Shown here in pieces: positions 35,276-46,440 of a stretch of 64,000 bases of DNA. Position numbers and translations under genes: made by a program. The stretch covers positions 1 through 64,000 of the forward strand of contig QRFJ01004177.1 in NCBI GenBank assembly GCA_006176705.1, in the 5' to 3' direction. Under the pieces are notes generated by a model. That model saw only the letters and a list, made by a program, of their open reading frames with translations. It was not told where the DNA came from and made no database searches. Each line of letters opens with the position of its first letter. The stretch's first letter is position 1. This stretch comes from Cocos nucifera. Its lineage: Eukaryota > Streptophyta > Magnoliopsida > Arecales > Arecaceae.

Positions 35276-37559
35276 TGAAGGAAAATCCTGATTTTCTAGA
35301 TCAGGTTCGTTCAGATCTGATCGGATCAAGAGATATATTTTAAAATTTTTTTTCTTTAATTCAGATCAGATCTGGAATATTTTATATCTAATTTTTATTA
35401 TTTTAATAATTAAAATAAAATCTAGATAAGTTAAATTAAATTTAATTTACCTTGATGTAGGATAATCTTATTATTCGTTGATGATCCTGTAAGCAGCGAA
35501 AGGTTCTGGATCAAGCCACGCAAGTGCCTGGCCTCTACCGTTATCCACTCAAGTTGGATCTAGAGATCCTCTTCTTCTCTATCATATCTCCAAAAATCAG
35601 ATCTGGATCTAATTTGGAGAATCTTCAAAACACCTTTCGAAGATGTGCAGTTGTCCTTTGCAGCAGCGCAGCCTTCTAGCTTTCTGTCGCCTTTCTCTCG
35701 TCTGGATTGCACCAACTTGGATCCCAAACTCCTTTGGGTGTGGAGAGGAGAGGGAGAAGATGGACTTAGCATGGAGGAGGAGAGGAGAGGTAGCCTTGGG
35801 GCATGGGATTTTCAATTGATTTCAGATACTCCTTGAGTTGGGCGCAGGGTCTTATTTATAGACTATGCGTGATCCAACTCCTCTTCTTCCCAACCAATCA
35901 CAACCCTTTGTAAAATCAGATCTAAATCTGATTGATGAGAATAGAGTCCCTTGGATTCCTCCTTAGATGGTGCCTAAGATCAGTCAAACTTGGTTCTTAG
36001 GAAGAAGTCTAATTGGAATCCAAAAAGGAGATGGAGTCCCTGTCCAACAGGGACTCCTGGGCGCCTCCAGCTTGGGCACACGCCAAGGGTGGCGTGCGCC
36101 CTCCTCCTTGCCAGGTTCTGGCAGGGGGACAAGCCCCCACCAGCTCTCCAATAGGTGCGTGACACATGGATAGAAGTCAAAGTGTCAATGGTCAACATTT
36201 GACCAGTCAAAGGTCAACTTTTGACCAAAGTCAAAGGACGAGAAATGGCAGGTGACCAAAAATGGCAGGTATTGTCTTACAAAATAAGACAACCCTTTTC
36301 TAACTTGGACAAGCTCCAGTCAGACCAAGTGAAGGCCTCTTGATCGAGCACAAACTCCTTTGGCTCAGTCAGGATAACTATTTATGATAGTAAAAGAAGA
36401 ACGTTAGGTTCAATCGAGTGCTAGCACGATTTTCTTGAACCTAATTGAATCTCATTCAGATCAATTGAACTAGATCAGTTCAATTGATGATCACCAGATT
36501 CAAACCCTTGTTTGTGTGACCCAGTTAGGTTCAGTTCTGTATGGTAATGGGATATGTCATGATCTCTATCATCGACATCATCGAAACTCCTTTCGATGGA
36601 TCAGAACTCTTCTGATTCGAACAGCTAGAATGATCGATCATCTAAATCATTCTAATTGCTCCCAAAATCCACCAGTGACACCTAGCAGTATATGGTGGCA
36701 ACCCATCAGAGCTGAATGCGAACCTCTTGGTATAGCTACCTATGTGATTAAGTTCTTCTATCTTGAGCCCCGATCAGATTAAGGTTTAAGTGAACTCATC
36801 AAACCCTAGTCTCTGCCATATGATGTAATCATTCGATTCAAGTTCGATGTGAAAACCTAAATAGAAACTCTTTCTATTATTTCACTCTGTCATGGCCATG
36901 GGCTTCTGGACTTGATTCTCATGATCATCATAGAGCTGCTCCTCTACCACCGAGGTAGATAGATTCCATCTTGATGCAATCCAGTTCCTACAATGAACAT
37001 GTCATAGCCAACATGCACCTCAGAATTTCGTATGGCTAGGAGATCGAGTTGCGGTGTAGTCAAACTATAACACCATCAAGGTGAACTGTCGATGCACCTC
37101 AGGTCAAAGAACCAGACACACCACTGCAGCATCGAGTCAGTCATTGATGAGAAGGTAGGCTTCCTAATGGCTACTCGAGGTGGTCATGCTCAGTGCCCTC
37201 ATTCTCTAATGAGTACCTATACTCTCTCTCCGGTGTCTCCACACCATAGACTCAAGACTCATCTACTAAAGAGAAGCGATTGTATACCAACCTTTCGAAT
37301 CAATCACCATCCTCGTGATGATCCTATGGTTGGAAGCATTTTATGAGTTAATAATGATTATTCATGTCTTAAATTTTCAACTCTTGAAAATATGAATTAT
37401 CATTACCATTAACTCAAAAGATGTATCACAGATACTAAATACACATATGTGATAGAAAATAACCCATTTTATTGATAATAGTCAAAATTATAATTTTACC
37501 CCTAGAAGTGTATTACAAGTGTTAGCCAATTCTGGCTTCTAAGGCACATATATCTAACA
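35276..37559 (-). repeat. A2 5' LTR, 2284 bp
   Basis: TGAAGG...CTAACA. The TATA box is at 35853-35860 and the W-box cluster at about 36170-36240. It is directly followed by CACAT and the gypsy repeats. Confidence 0.92.
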
Positions 37560-37560
37560 C

Positions 37561-38137
37561 ACATTAGGGCCGTTGTTGGGGCCTCTCTCCTTCTCTCGTC
37601 TAAAATGAATGAGATCTTCGACTTTGCTCATGTTAGGATGAGGTTCTCCTCTTGTTCCTAACAGACTGTAGGGGTACATTAGGTTCATTGTCAGGACCTC
37701 TTCTCTCGTCTCGTCTAAAATGAATGAAGTCTTCAACTTTGCTCATATTAGGATGAGATTCTTCTCCTATTCCTAACAGACTGTAGGGGCATATTAGGGC
37801 CATTGTTAGGATCTCTCCCCTCATCTCGTCTAAAATGAACGAGGCCTTCGACTTTGCTCACGTTAGGATGAGGTTCTCCTCTTATTTCTAATGGATTGTA
37901 GGGGCACATTAGGGCTGTTGTTAGGGCCTCTCCCCTCATCTTGTCTAAAATGAATGAGGCCTTTGACTTTGCTCACGTTAGGACGAGGTTCTTCTTCTGT
38001 TCCTAATGTGACCATAGGGGCACATTAGAACCATTGTCAGGATCTCTCCCCTCCTCTCATCTAAAATGAATGAGGCCTTGGACTTTGCTCATATTAGGAT
38101 GAGGTTCTCCTCCTATTCCTAACGTGGCCATATTTAT
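37561..38137 (-). repeat. 115-bp tandem repeat of G1, five copies
   Basis: Units start at 37561, 37676, 37791, 37906 and 38022, so the period is 115-116 bp. Each holds CTAAAATGAA, GACTTTGCTCA and GATGAGGTTCTYCTC. The period is not a multiple of three, so the short open frames across it are not one repeated protein. Tandem repeats between integrase and the 3' LTR are known from Tat-type elements. Confidence 0.92.
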
Positions 38138-38239
38138 CGTGAGATTAAGTTTGAGGGGTAGTCCTCCTTTATTATTGGTATACAACAAAGATTTGGATGT
38201 TGAAGTAGGAGATTTTCATTATAATCAAATCATTGATAA

Positions 38240-39260
38240 TATATTCATAGATTTTCTGAATTCCATGATCGAGGTAGGTCTGCCCCCTTGAGTTCCTTCA
38301 AGTAGTACGTTCTGGGTCGGACGACTTTCGTGACATCGTAGGGTCCTTTCCAATTTGAGGCAAGCTTCTCTTGGCTCTGAGACTGAGAGATGGTGGCTCG
38401 CCGAAGCACTAAGTCCCCCACTCTGAATATTTTATCTCTGACTCTGGAGTTATAGTATCGGGCCATCCTTCACCTGTAGGCCGCCATTCGAACTTGGACT
38501 TTCTCTCTTTTTTCTTCTAATAGATTGAGGTTGGCTCTGAGGTTTTGCTAGTTATGCTGCTCATTGAAAGCCGCTACTCACACCGATGGAAGCTTAAATT
38601 CGATCGAGAAGACTGTCTCTACTCCAAAAGCTAAGGCAAATGGTATTTCTTCAGTCAACAGCCTTTGGATAGTGCGGTATGCCCACAGAACATAATAAAG
38701 TTCATCCATCTAGGCTCCTCTTACTTTTTTGAGTCTTATCTTGATGCCTTGCAATAGGATCCGGTTGGTCACTTCAGCTTCCCCATTTGCCTGTGGATGG
38801 GCTATGGACATAAAGTGGTGGGAGATATTCAGACCTTCGCAGAACTCGACGAATCTTGCCCTGATAAATTATCGGCCATTGTCTGTTATGATAGTTCGGG
38901 GCAGTCCAAATCTACAGATGATCGATTTTCAGATGAAGTCCTACATCTTGGCTTCAGTAATCTTTGCCAGTGGTTCAGCCTCAATCCATTTAGTGAAATA
39001 GTTGATGGAGACTAGGAGAAACTTTTGTTGCCTAGATGCCATTGGGAAGGGTCCAAGGATATCCATTCTCCACTGCATAAATGGCCAAGGAGCACTAAAT
39101 GGGGCAAGTTCGATGGTTGGTTGCCTTTGGACATTCACGTTCCTTTGGTAGCGGTCACATCTCCTAATGTAATCAACACAATCACCATGCATAGTCGGCC
39201 AGTAATATCCTTATCAGAGCAACTTATGAGATAGAAATTTGGTACCCAGATGGCTTCCAT
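38240..39260 (-). pseudogene. G1 integrase
   Basis: The minus strand shows the HHCC-type zinc region (CVDYIRRCDRCQ-like) near 39180. The core has D in WRMDILGPFP (about 39095), D in ITDNG (about 38890) and a final part AEVTNR. A C-terminal domain RVGDLVLRR..WKGPYDV..YYLKEL ends near 38245 with PRSWNSENL. Stops occur at several points, for example near 38940 and in the middle of the core. Confidence 0.88.
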
Positions 39261-39489
39261 AAATTCCCTCGTGCACTTTTCATAGTGCAATTGACCTTAG
39301 AGGATCGGAGGCACCTTAATAATGGCAGGGAATACGATCTTTTATATAACATATTCTCATAAAGAACATACCGGGAGGCTTGGTTTCTCAACTTTTGAGC
39401 CTCTTTTGGGTCACGAGGAAGAACCCCATCCTTAAGATAAGTGGTCAGTGGGTCAATTCAGCAGGGCTCCTAGTCGACCTACATGATAG

Positions 39490-39985
39490 GTTACGGTTCC
39501 TCTATGCATGGGCATTTCAATGTCTCATAATAAACTTCTTTGGGAAGCTTGTTAGGAGCTAGGGTGGCTAGCTTGGAAAGAAGGTCAGCCCTAGCATTTT
39601 CCGCTCTTGGGATTTGTCGAATGCTAAAGCTGCCAAAGGCTGGGATCAAGCTCTTCACCTTCTTGAGATATTTTATCATGCTCTCTTTTCAGGCTTCATA
39701 ACTATCATTGACCTGCCCCACCACCAATTGGAAGTCACTGTAAACCTGAAGTCGATTAGCTCCTAATTCTTTGGCTATCCTGAGCCCGACTATTAGGGCC
39801 TCATATTCCACCCCATTGTTTATCGTCAAAAATTCAAAATGCAGCGCATACTCCATGATGATCCCTTTCGAATTGATCAGGATCAGCCTAGCACCTACTT
39901 TGGAAGTGTTGGAGGAGCCATCAATGTACAAGGCCCAAAAATCTTCAAGAAGGTCCATTCTTTCTTTAGAGGAGCTTGGGTGCAA
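39490..39985 (-). pseudogene. G1 second (archaeal-type) RNase H
   Basis: YIDGSSN near 39930, NNGVEYEAL near 39800 and VYSDFQLVVGQV near 39730 are the D-E-D pattern of the RVT_3-type RNase H. The tail RQIPRAENARADLLSKLATLA (two pieces) ends near 39530. One stop lies near 39689. A second RNase H after the normal one is characteristic of the Tat lineage. Confidence 0.85.
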
Positions 39986-40169
39986 CCATGAAATGTTGGT
40001 TTCATTTTGATGCTCGACATCATCTGGGATGGTACATTCAACTATGAAATTGGTCAGTGCCTGAGCCTTGATTGCTGGCCAAGGTCGATAGTTGATATCA
40101 AACTCTATTAATTCAATGGCCCATTTTGCAATTCTTCTAAAAGCATCTGTTTGATGAGGATCGCTCTGA

Positions 40170-41345
40170 TCGGCTAGTCAGTGAGGAGCGCTATAGCATG
40201 TCCCTGAAAGTAAGGTCGAAGTCTTCTTGCTGCATTCAGAAGAGCGTAAGTCAATTTTTCAAACTTTGTATACCTAGTCTCAGCATCTCTTAAGATCCAG
40301 CTTATGTAGTAGACTGGTCGTTGCACTTTCATCTCTTCTTTGATCAGGACTGCTGCTAGCGCCGTAGGGGAGACTGCAAGGTAGAGAAATAGCATCTCTC
40401 TAGATTTAGGTTTGGCTAGTAGGGGGTGAGCCGAGGTAGTTCTTGAGCTCGTCGAATGCCTTTTGGCATTCTTGAGTTTAGTGAAAATCTTTCAATTTCC
40501 TAAAGATTCGGAAGAAGGGCATGCAGAGTTCGACCGACCTCAAGATAAAATGATTCAAAGATGCCACCTTTCCAGTTAGGCACTGAACTTTCTTAATGGA
40601 CTTTGAAGTGGTCATCTCCTGGATAGGTCAAATTTTTTTCGAGTTGGCCTCAATCCCTCATCTCTAGACCATGAATTCTAAAAATTTTTCTGAGGCTACC
40701 ACAAAAGTGCACTTGGTTGGATTCAGCTTCATCTTGTATTTTCTAAGTGCATCGAAAGTCTCTTCAAGGTTGGCAAACATGATTGATAGACATTCAGCTT
40801 TTGACCAGCATGTCATTGACGTAAACCTCCATATTGCGGTAGATTTACTCCTTGAAGATTTTATTGATCAAGCGCTGATAAGTCGTGCCTGCATTCTTAA
40901 GTCCGAAGGGCATGACCCTATAATAGTAAAAACCATAGTTAGTAATAAAAGCAGTCTTCTCCTCATCCTCCAGTGCCATCTAAATTTGGTTGTATCTAGA
41001 GAAGGCATCCATGAAGGTGAGGAGCTCGTAGCCTGAAGTCGCATCCACTAGTTGGTCGATTTTAGGCAAAGGATAGTTGTCTTTTAGATAGGCCTTATTC
41101 AGCTTCTTAAAGTCAATGCACATCCTTCACTTGTCGTTGGCCTTCTTGACCAGGACCACGTTAGAGATTCAAGTCGGATAGCTGACTTCTTGAATAAATT
41201 TGGCAATAAGAAGGTTGTCGATTTCTTCTGCTATTGCCTTTTGCCTTTCTAGTGCATGGCTCTGAACTCTTTCTTTCACTGGTCGATGCTTGGGATCAAT
41301 GGCTAGCTGATGTTCCATAACCTCACCGTCAATCCTGAGTATATC
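40170..41345 (-). pseudogene. G1 reverse transcriptase and first RNase H
   Basis: RT is recognised from the KKANDK-RMCIDFKKLNKA segment (about 41150), PLPKIDQLVDATSGYELLTFMDAFSRYNQI (about 41060, in pieces), the MPFGLKNAGTTYQRL segment (about 40910) and the catalytic box, which reads YVND at 40812-40823 where YVDD is expected. The RNase H segment (YYISWILRDAETRYTKFEKL) lies at 40395-40174. Stop codons are frequent. The D-to-N change fits C-to-T decay of a CpG on the other strand. Confidence 0.88.
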
Positions 41346-41499
41346 TGTTGGAACCCAGACAAAGACGTCGGCATTCCTCTATAAAAAGACGATGAGCTGC
41401 TCTCGAACTTCATCTTCCATATTGGAACCAATTTGCACCGTATGCTCCACATTTCCATCATTCAAGGGGACGGTCGTAAGGTCTTCTATGGGCTTGCTC

Positions 41500-42010
41500 C
41501 ATTCTTCAGCAAGGTCATCGCAGACATCAAGCCTGTCAGCTGGACAGGGATCATGTCGAGTGCCATTTTGTTAGGCGATGGAGTAGCAGTGCCGGGCTAA
41601 TGCTTGATTGCCTCTGATTTTACCTATTTTGTTGTTTGTTGGAAATTTTATTTTCAGGTTATAGGTCGACACCATGGCTCGTAGTGCATTCAGACCAGAT
41701 TGATCGAGGATTGTATTGTAAGTGGAGGGAGCTTTTACCACCAAAAACTCGACCTAGACCTTGGCCTGCTTTGGATACTATCCTATAGCCATGGCTAGAG
41801 TTATCATCCCCTCCACTAGCACAGCGTCACCAGTGAAGCCGACCAATGGGAAGCTCATGGATCCTAAGCAATTATCGAGTGTGGACATTTTAAAGAAAGC
41901 ATCATAGTATAGAATGTCAGCGAAACTTTTCATTATCTATCAAAACGTGGCATACATCATAATCAGCAATGTTCAAAGTGATTACAACTGCGTCGTTGTG
42001 TGGAAACTAA
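41500..42010 (-). pseudogene. G1 aspartic protease region
   Basis: Between gag and RT the minus strand reads VVITLNIADYDVCHVLIDNE near 41975-41920, which matches the gypsy protease context but with no clear S after the aspartate. Then come VGFTGDAVLVEGMITLAMAIG (two pieces, about 41850-41785) and FLVVKAPSTYNTILDQSGLNAL (in pieces, about 41740-41675). Stops are present. Confidence 0.7.
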
Positions 42011-42239
42011 ACTCCTTGAGCATCCTCATCGATGAAAGCAATGGGCTTTTCAGTTCTCCACCTCTTCTTGAGCTCAGCTGACCCGCTAGCCTCCCCTCGC
42101 CAAAGTCCCCCAGAGATGGTGTTAATGATGCCGATCGAAGGCCGATCTTCTCACTGCTTCTCACCCCTTGGTGGTTCTGATGGTGGGGGTGCCATCGATC
42201 GATCCTCTCATCCTTCTGACCGACATCACAGGAACTGAC

Positions 42240-43668
42240 CAAGCCTACCATGCCTGATGAGCTCCTCGATCTCATCTTGGAGCTGGATGCACTCTTCTGT
42301 ATCATGACTATGAATGCGATGGTAGAGGTAGAACTTGCTAGGATTGCACTTGCCGGGGTGAGTGTGCATCCTTTCTGATCTCGGTAGTTGCTCCCAGATC
42401 TCCATTAGTACTTGGGTTTTTGGAACATTGAGAGGGGCATAGTTGTGAAACTTTTTGAAGGAAGAGCTCCATCACACCCTTTTATCCGGGCTTCTTCGCT
42501 TTTGGGCCTGGGTAGGAGTTCAGGCCCACCTATGCTTCGAAGGAGTTTGGGAGCGTGGCCGAGCTTGGCTTGGTTTCTCCTCAGCCACGGGCACATTTGG
42601 CTCACCCGCTTGCCACTCCTGAGTGGCTTCATTATCCCTAGCCTTAAAGGCCTCTTTAGGTCGGGCATAACCTTCAGCCCAAGCCAGTATATCAGCAAAG
42701 TCCTTGGGATACTTCTTCTCTAGGAAGAACAGCAAATCATTCTTCTGAAGGCCACCCTTGAGTGCAGGCATTGCAATAGACTGATCTAGGTCTCAGACCT
42801 CCAATGCAGCAGCAATAAATTGGGTGACATAATCTTGGATTGATTTCTCCTCCTTCTGCTTGATATTCATCAAGAAATCTAAATCTCGATGGGGACATCG
42901 ACTGCTAATGAAATGAGTTGCAAACTAATGACTCATTTGATCGAAGGAAAAGATGGTACCCAACTTAAGGGCTGAGGATCAATTCCTGGTGGCTCCCTTG
43001 AGGGTGGATGGGAAAGTCTAGCACAAAATGGCGTCTAGTGCACCATGGAGCAGCATCATTAGTTGAAAGGTCTCTAAATGGTCGATCGGATTGGTGGTTC
43101 CATCGTAACTCTTAAATTGAGGGAACTTGAAGTTCAGTGGGATTAGTTTCTATATAATCTTCTAAGAAAAAGGAGGATTAGTGCAAATATCATTACCATA
43201 GGAGGAGGGAGCATGATAGAGTTCTTTGATTTATCGGCTCATTTCTTGAAGCTTTTGATCTAGGAGATCTTCACGATCGTTGATCTCCAAGATTTTTTGA
43301 TGAAACGAGGGCAAAGCTCCCCCCAGGGTCGTGTCATCGTCCGAGCAATGGCTCCCCATCCTCTGCTTCTCTTTTTCAAGGGCCGTTGGATGACTGACCT
43401 AAGCCGGTCGCCCCTAGATCGGATTCTCTAGCTCTCAAGAAATCTACTTCAATCGGGATGGCACCAGAGATGGCTGCTACTGCCACATGGCCTGTACCAC
43501 TTTAGTGAGGCTGCGGACCTAATGGATCAGTAGATCGAACTACACCGTGTCCACCATTGCAGGCGCTGGGGCTTGAGATGTAGGAGATGAAATAGGGGCG
43601 GAAAGATCTGGATGAGATCTAGAGTCAGAGGTGATTGATCGTCGAGTTGAAGCTTTTTTGGAAGGCAT
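42240..43668 (-). pseudogene. G1 gag
   Basis: The ATG at 43666-43668 opens MPSKKASTRRS. The retrotransposon gag domain is read between 43140 and 42640: SYDGTTNPIDHLETFQ, FSFDQMSH, NIKQKEEKSIQDYVTQF and SIAMPALKGGLQ. A charged tail towards 42400 follows (AEGYARPKEAFKARDNEATQ). A zinc knuckle is not evident. There are about ten stops or frameshifts. The N-terminus parallels G0. Confidence 0.85.
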
Positions 43669-43773
43669 TTTTTTTGAGAAGAACTCTAGAGATGAAGAAG
43701 AAAGATCGCTGCTGATCACTCCTTTAAGAATAAGGAAATCTCATGAACAATGCTCATCCTCTAGCACTAATCC
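43669..43773 (-). other. G1 short leader with unassigned primer site
   Basis: Next to the LTR the minus strand reads AGTGCTAGAGGATGAGC here and TTGGTGCTAAAGGAAGG in G0. This is where the primer site should be. It is not the Met-tRNA type, and I cannot name the tRNA. Confidence 0.5.
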
Positions 43774-44589
43774 TATTTATGCAAAATCTAATTGTCATCG
43801 AAGAAGTGCTGGAGTCGGAGAAGATGAGGTCATTGTCGATGACCTGCAAAATAAGTCTTGTCCAGAGCCCAAGGTGGTGGCTCCATAAGACCCTCTGATG
43901 GTCAAGTTAGCCTTTTCGGCCAACAAAAATAGAGTGCTCAGTCATGAAGGTTGTAGAGTTTCGAGAAGAAGAAGAGAGCCTAGAGAAAACATATATGGAG
44001 GGTTTCTTTTATAGATGGAGCTTGTAATAAATTGATAGTGACAGTCATAACTACCAGGTAGTGGGCCGCTCGGGGCCACGTAGAGTTTATTATGGAGGAT
44101 AGTGTTTGTTGTCGCAAGGTGCCAGTCTATTTGAGATTTGATAGTCAAAGTTTGGAGGGTAGGCGTCGATTGGTGATGATCTTTGAGCTATATCAATTCT
44201 AGAGGAGTTTGGACTCCTCTAAGGTAGTCCGGGTATGAGTCGGTTCATGCCATGTTTTGTACCAAACTTGTGCAAAAACCTTCTTGGATGACTGCAGAGG
44301 GTTTGACCACTGGAGGGGTCCAAAAGGGGTTCGACCACTGGAGGAGTCCAGAAGGAGTTTGGTTGCTAAAGAAGTTCGAAAGGGATTCGACCATTGGAGG
44401 AGTTTGGAAGGAGTTTGACTGCTTGAGGAGTTTGGAAGGAGTTCGACTGCTGAAGGAGTTCGAAAGGGGTTCGGCCATTGGAGAAGTTCTAAGAGGAAGA
44501 ATTCTCGATCGAAGCTCTTCTGTGATTATCAGTTACATTAGGCTAAGCATCAGATTGGACTTCAGTGGGAGCGGGGTTTATCCCCAACA
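43774..44589 (-). repeat. Gypsy LTR shared by G1 (5') and G2 (3'), 816 bp
   Basis: The left end is decayed (TATTTATGC for TGTTGGTGC) and the right end is CCAACA. On its left is gag of G1. On its right is the sequence that adjoins the 3' LTR at 18175, belonging to G2. Confidence 0.85.
44305..44490 (-). repeat. Degenerate minisatellite in G1/G2 LTR
   Basis: About seven units of 27-29 bp with the pattern GACCACTGGAGGAGTYCRRAAGG. The G1 3' LTR has about five. Confidence 0.65.
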
Positions 44590-45329
44590 ATAGTCTTCCT
44601 ACTCTCGAGTTCAAAATTTGAAGGAAGAGAGAGAAAAGGCGACTGTCGAAGTTCAGTCTCAAATTTTCGTGCTTGTCAGAATGAGACGTTTCGATGTTTA
44701 CCATGCTGGCACCAAAGCCTTCTAAGTCTAAAATGAGTTTGAAAAGATGGCCCTTCAAATCTTCCACCGAAATTGTGCCCCAGTTATGGCACCATAAAGA
44801 CTCCGCCTGTCGTCGCTCCTATATCATGATGAGTGGGACACGTGGCATACTTATCGATCGAAGTCGATCCATAATCATAACTGTCTGGGGTTACCTCTAG
44901 CTATTTAAAGCCTTCTCCTATTGTTCAGAAGTCATTCCTACCCGAGTCTTCTCCTTCCTTCAACCCCCATCCATCTTCTTTCCAAGGGTCTTAACCTTCT
45001 CTCACCTTCTTGAGCTCCAGACATCTTTTCGATTGATCCTCATCGCATCCATCGTCCTTTCATTCTCTCTGGATGCTTTAGGTCAGTTTCCTAGCCCTTC
45101 CCTTAGGTTATTCGTGTTTATCACTTTTGGCTCCTTGCTTTCCTAATTTTTTGGTGGCGAACTTTGCCCTACATTTTTCTTATATATATATATATTTTTG
45201 GAGGGGTTTCCTTGCTGTTTAATCTCGATCTGAATGTCTTCCAAAACCTTCCACTCCATCAGTTCATGGGGCTCGTCCAGACCGACCTTCTTTAACTCTG
45301 CACCTTTGGCTGAGGTAGAACCCAGGAAC

Positions 45330-46430
45330 ATGTCCCGCTCATCTTTTGCTCTAGACACCATCCCGTCCGTCCTTACAACGGACGATCTTTCTCTGATTTG
45401 AATCCAATACGGAATTCCTCCAAAATATGACCTTGAACTTCCTAGCTCCGACGATCAGGTCAGCTCTCCTTCGATCGATCGATTTTTTTGTACTTAGAAG
45501 CTTTGCGCATCGGGCTTAGACTCCCACTGCCCCTATTCGTAGTTGCCCTTTTCTGGTTTTTAAACATCTCCTTCACATCTATCGTATCAAACTTCCTTCG
45601 GTTCGTCATAGGTTTTCTCTCCCTCTGTCAATTGACCGAAGTCCAGCTGACCATTTTGCTTTTTAGGAATTTCTATACCTTCAAGCACCATCCTTTCACA
45701 AAGAATTGATGGTACTTTTTCCCTCAGGTCGGCAAGAAGGGGTTATTGAAAGGCGCCCCTTCTTTCATTCACAAGTAGAAAAAAAAGTTTCCTTTTGTAC
45801 ATTGCCCAACCTTGCCGTTAGGTCTTCCTTCATGGGGTTATATTAGAGAGTTAGTTCACTAAGCTCCTAGCTTAGACGGAGCCGATCTTGATTCCTCCAA
45901 TAAACTCCAGGTGTACCGAGCTCCTCTTCTTTCTGATCTTCTAAAAGAACAGACCTTGTTCAACTTGGGTTTGAGTCCCCATGATGCTGTTGGTACATCT
46001 TTTATTTTTTGAATCTACATGATTTCGGGCACGTGTATTGCTACTAACCGTGCTTCTTTTTCTATTATAGAGATGGATGCACAAGCTGCTGAGATGCTTA
46101 CCAAAGGGCTCTACACTAAGAAGAGGAAAGGGAAGGCGCAAAATGATGGCTCAAAAAGGGTGAAGGTCGGTGTTTCTAGCTTCGAAGTCCTCGCCTCCAC
46201 TGTTGGTATGTCCGAGGTCATTGTTGGCGCCGAGACTGCCCTATCTATTGAGGTTGGCACCGCTGGCGCTGGCCCGGTGCCTTCTATGCCCTTAGGTCCC
46301 TCCGACGGGGATCGAGTTTTGGAGCTCCCTATTAAGAAAGTAATAGGGGAGGGAAGAAAAAAGAAAGCCATTGCAAAGACATCCTACAAGGCTGGCCTAG
46401 GTGGACCGGATGGTGACGGCAACAAACGAG
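45330..46430 (+). pseudogene. Antisense gene of G2, 5' part
   Basis: The ATG at 45330-45332 begins an exon 1 like that of G1. It contains RLPLPLFVVALF and QLTEVQ..LLFRNFYTFKHHP (45500-45710), the PF04195-like segment. The 78-bp intron at 45993-46070 has a CTACTAAC branch site. Exon 2 is open from EMDAQAAEML to about 46430 with a lysine-rich segment (TKKRKGKAQNDGSKRVKV), a possible nuclear localisation signal. The gene is then cut and fused to LTR sequence. Exon 2 is better preserved here than in G1. Function unknown. Confidence 0.65.
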
Positions 46431-46440
46431 AGAAAAATCC

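Larger units (their letters stand above)
22134..37559 (-). mobile_element. A2: family A copia element with gag-pol mostly deleted, split by A3
   Basis: Its LTRs (22134-24391 and 35276-37559) share the same sequence just after the TATA box and the same ACTATGCGTG flank, which sets them apart from the A3 LTRs. The element interrupts the gypsy 115-bp repeat between CATAT (22129-22133) and CACAT (37560-37564), a target-site duplication with one change. Inside, about 300 bp of RNase H are joined directly to the leader, so nearly all of gag-pol is missing. The leader is split by A3. Confidence 0.85.
17415..44589 (-). mobile_element. G1: Ty3/gypsy element of Tat type, split by A2
   Basis: Minus-strand order is 5' LTR (43774-44589), gag, protease, RT, RNase H, a second RNase H, integrase, 115-bp tandem repeats, an antisense gene, 3' LTR (17415-18174). 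A second, archaeal-type RNase H and a large region between integrase and 3' LTR with antisense ORFs and tandem repeats are established marks of the Tat lineage (for example Retand and Grande). Element A2 (22134-37559) interrupts the repeats. Many stops make it inactive. The right LTR is shared with G2. Confidence 0.9.

Noticed and set aside
22134..37559. A chain of four LTRs produced by unequal recombination
   Set aside because: The GGAAG duplication around 25089-33936 and the continuing leader text show a simple nested insertion instead.
37554..37939. Overlapping minus-strand frames across the 115-bp array
   Set aside because: The unit length is not a multiple of three, so the frames rotate with each unit. 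They arise from repeat composition.
37561..38137. CRISPR-like array
   Set aside because: Whole units are similar with no distinct spacers, and the context is a plant retrotransposon.
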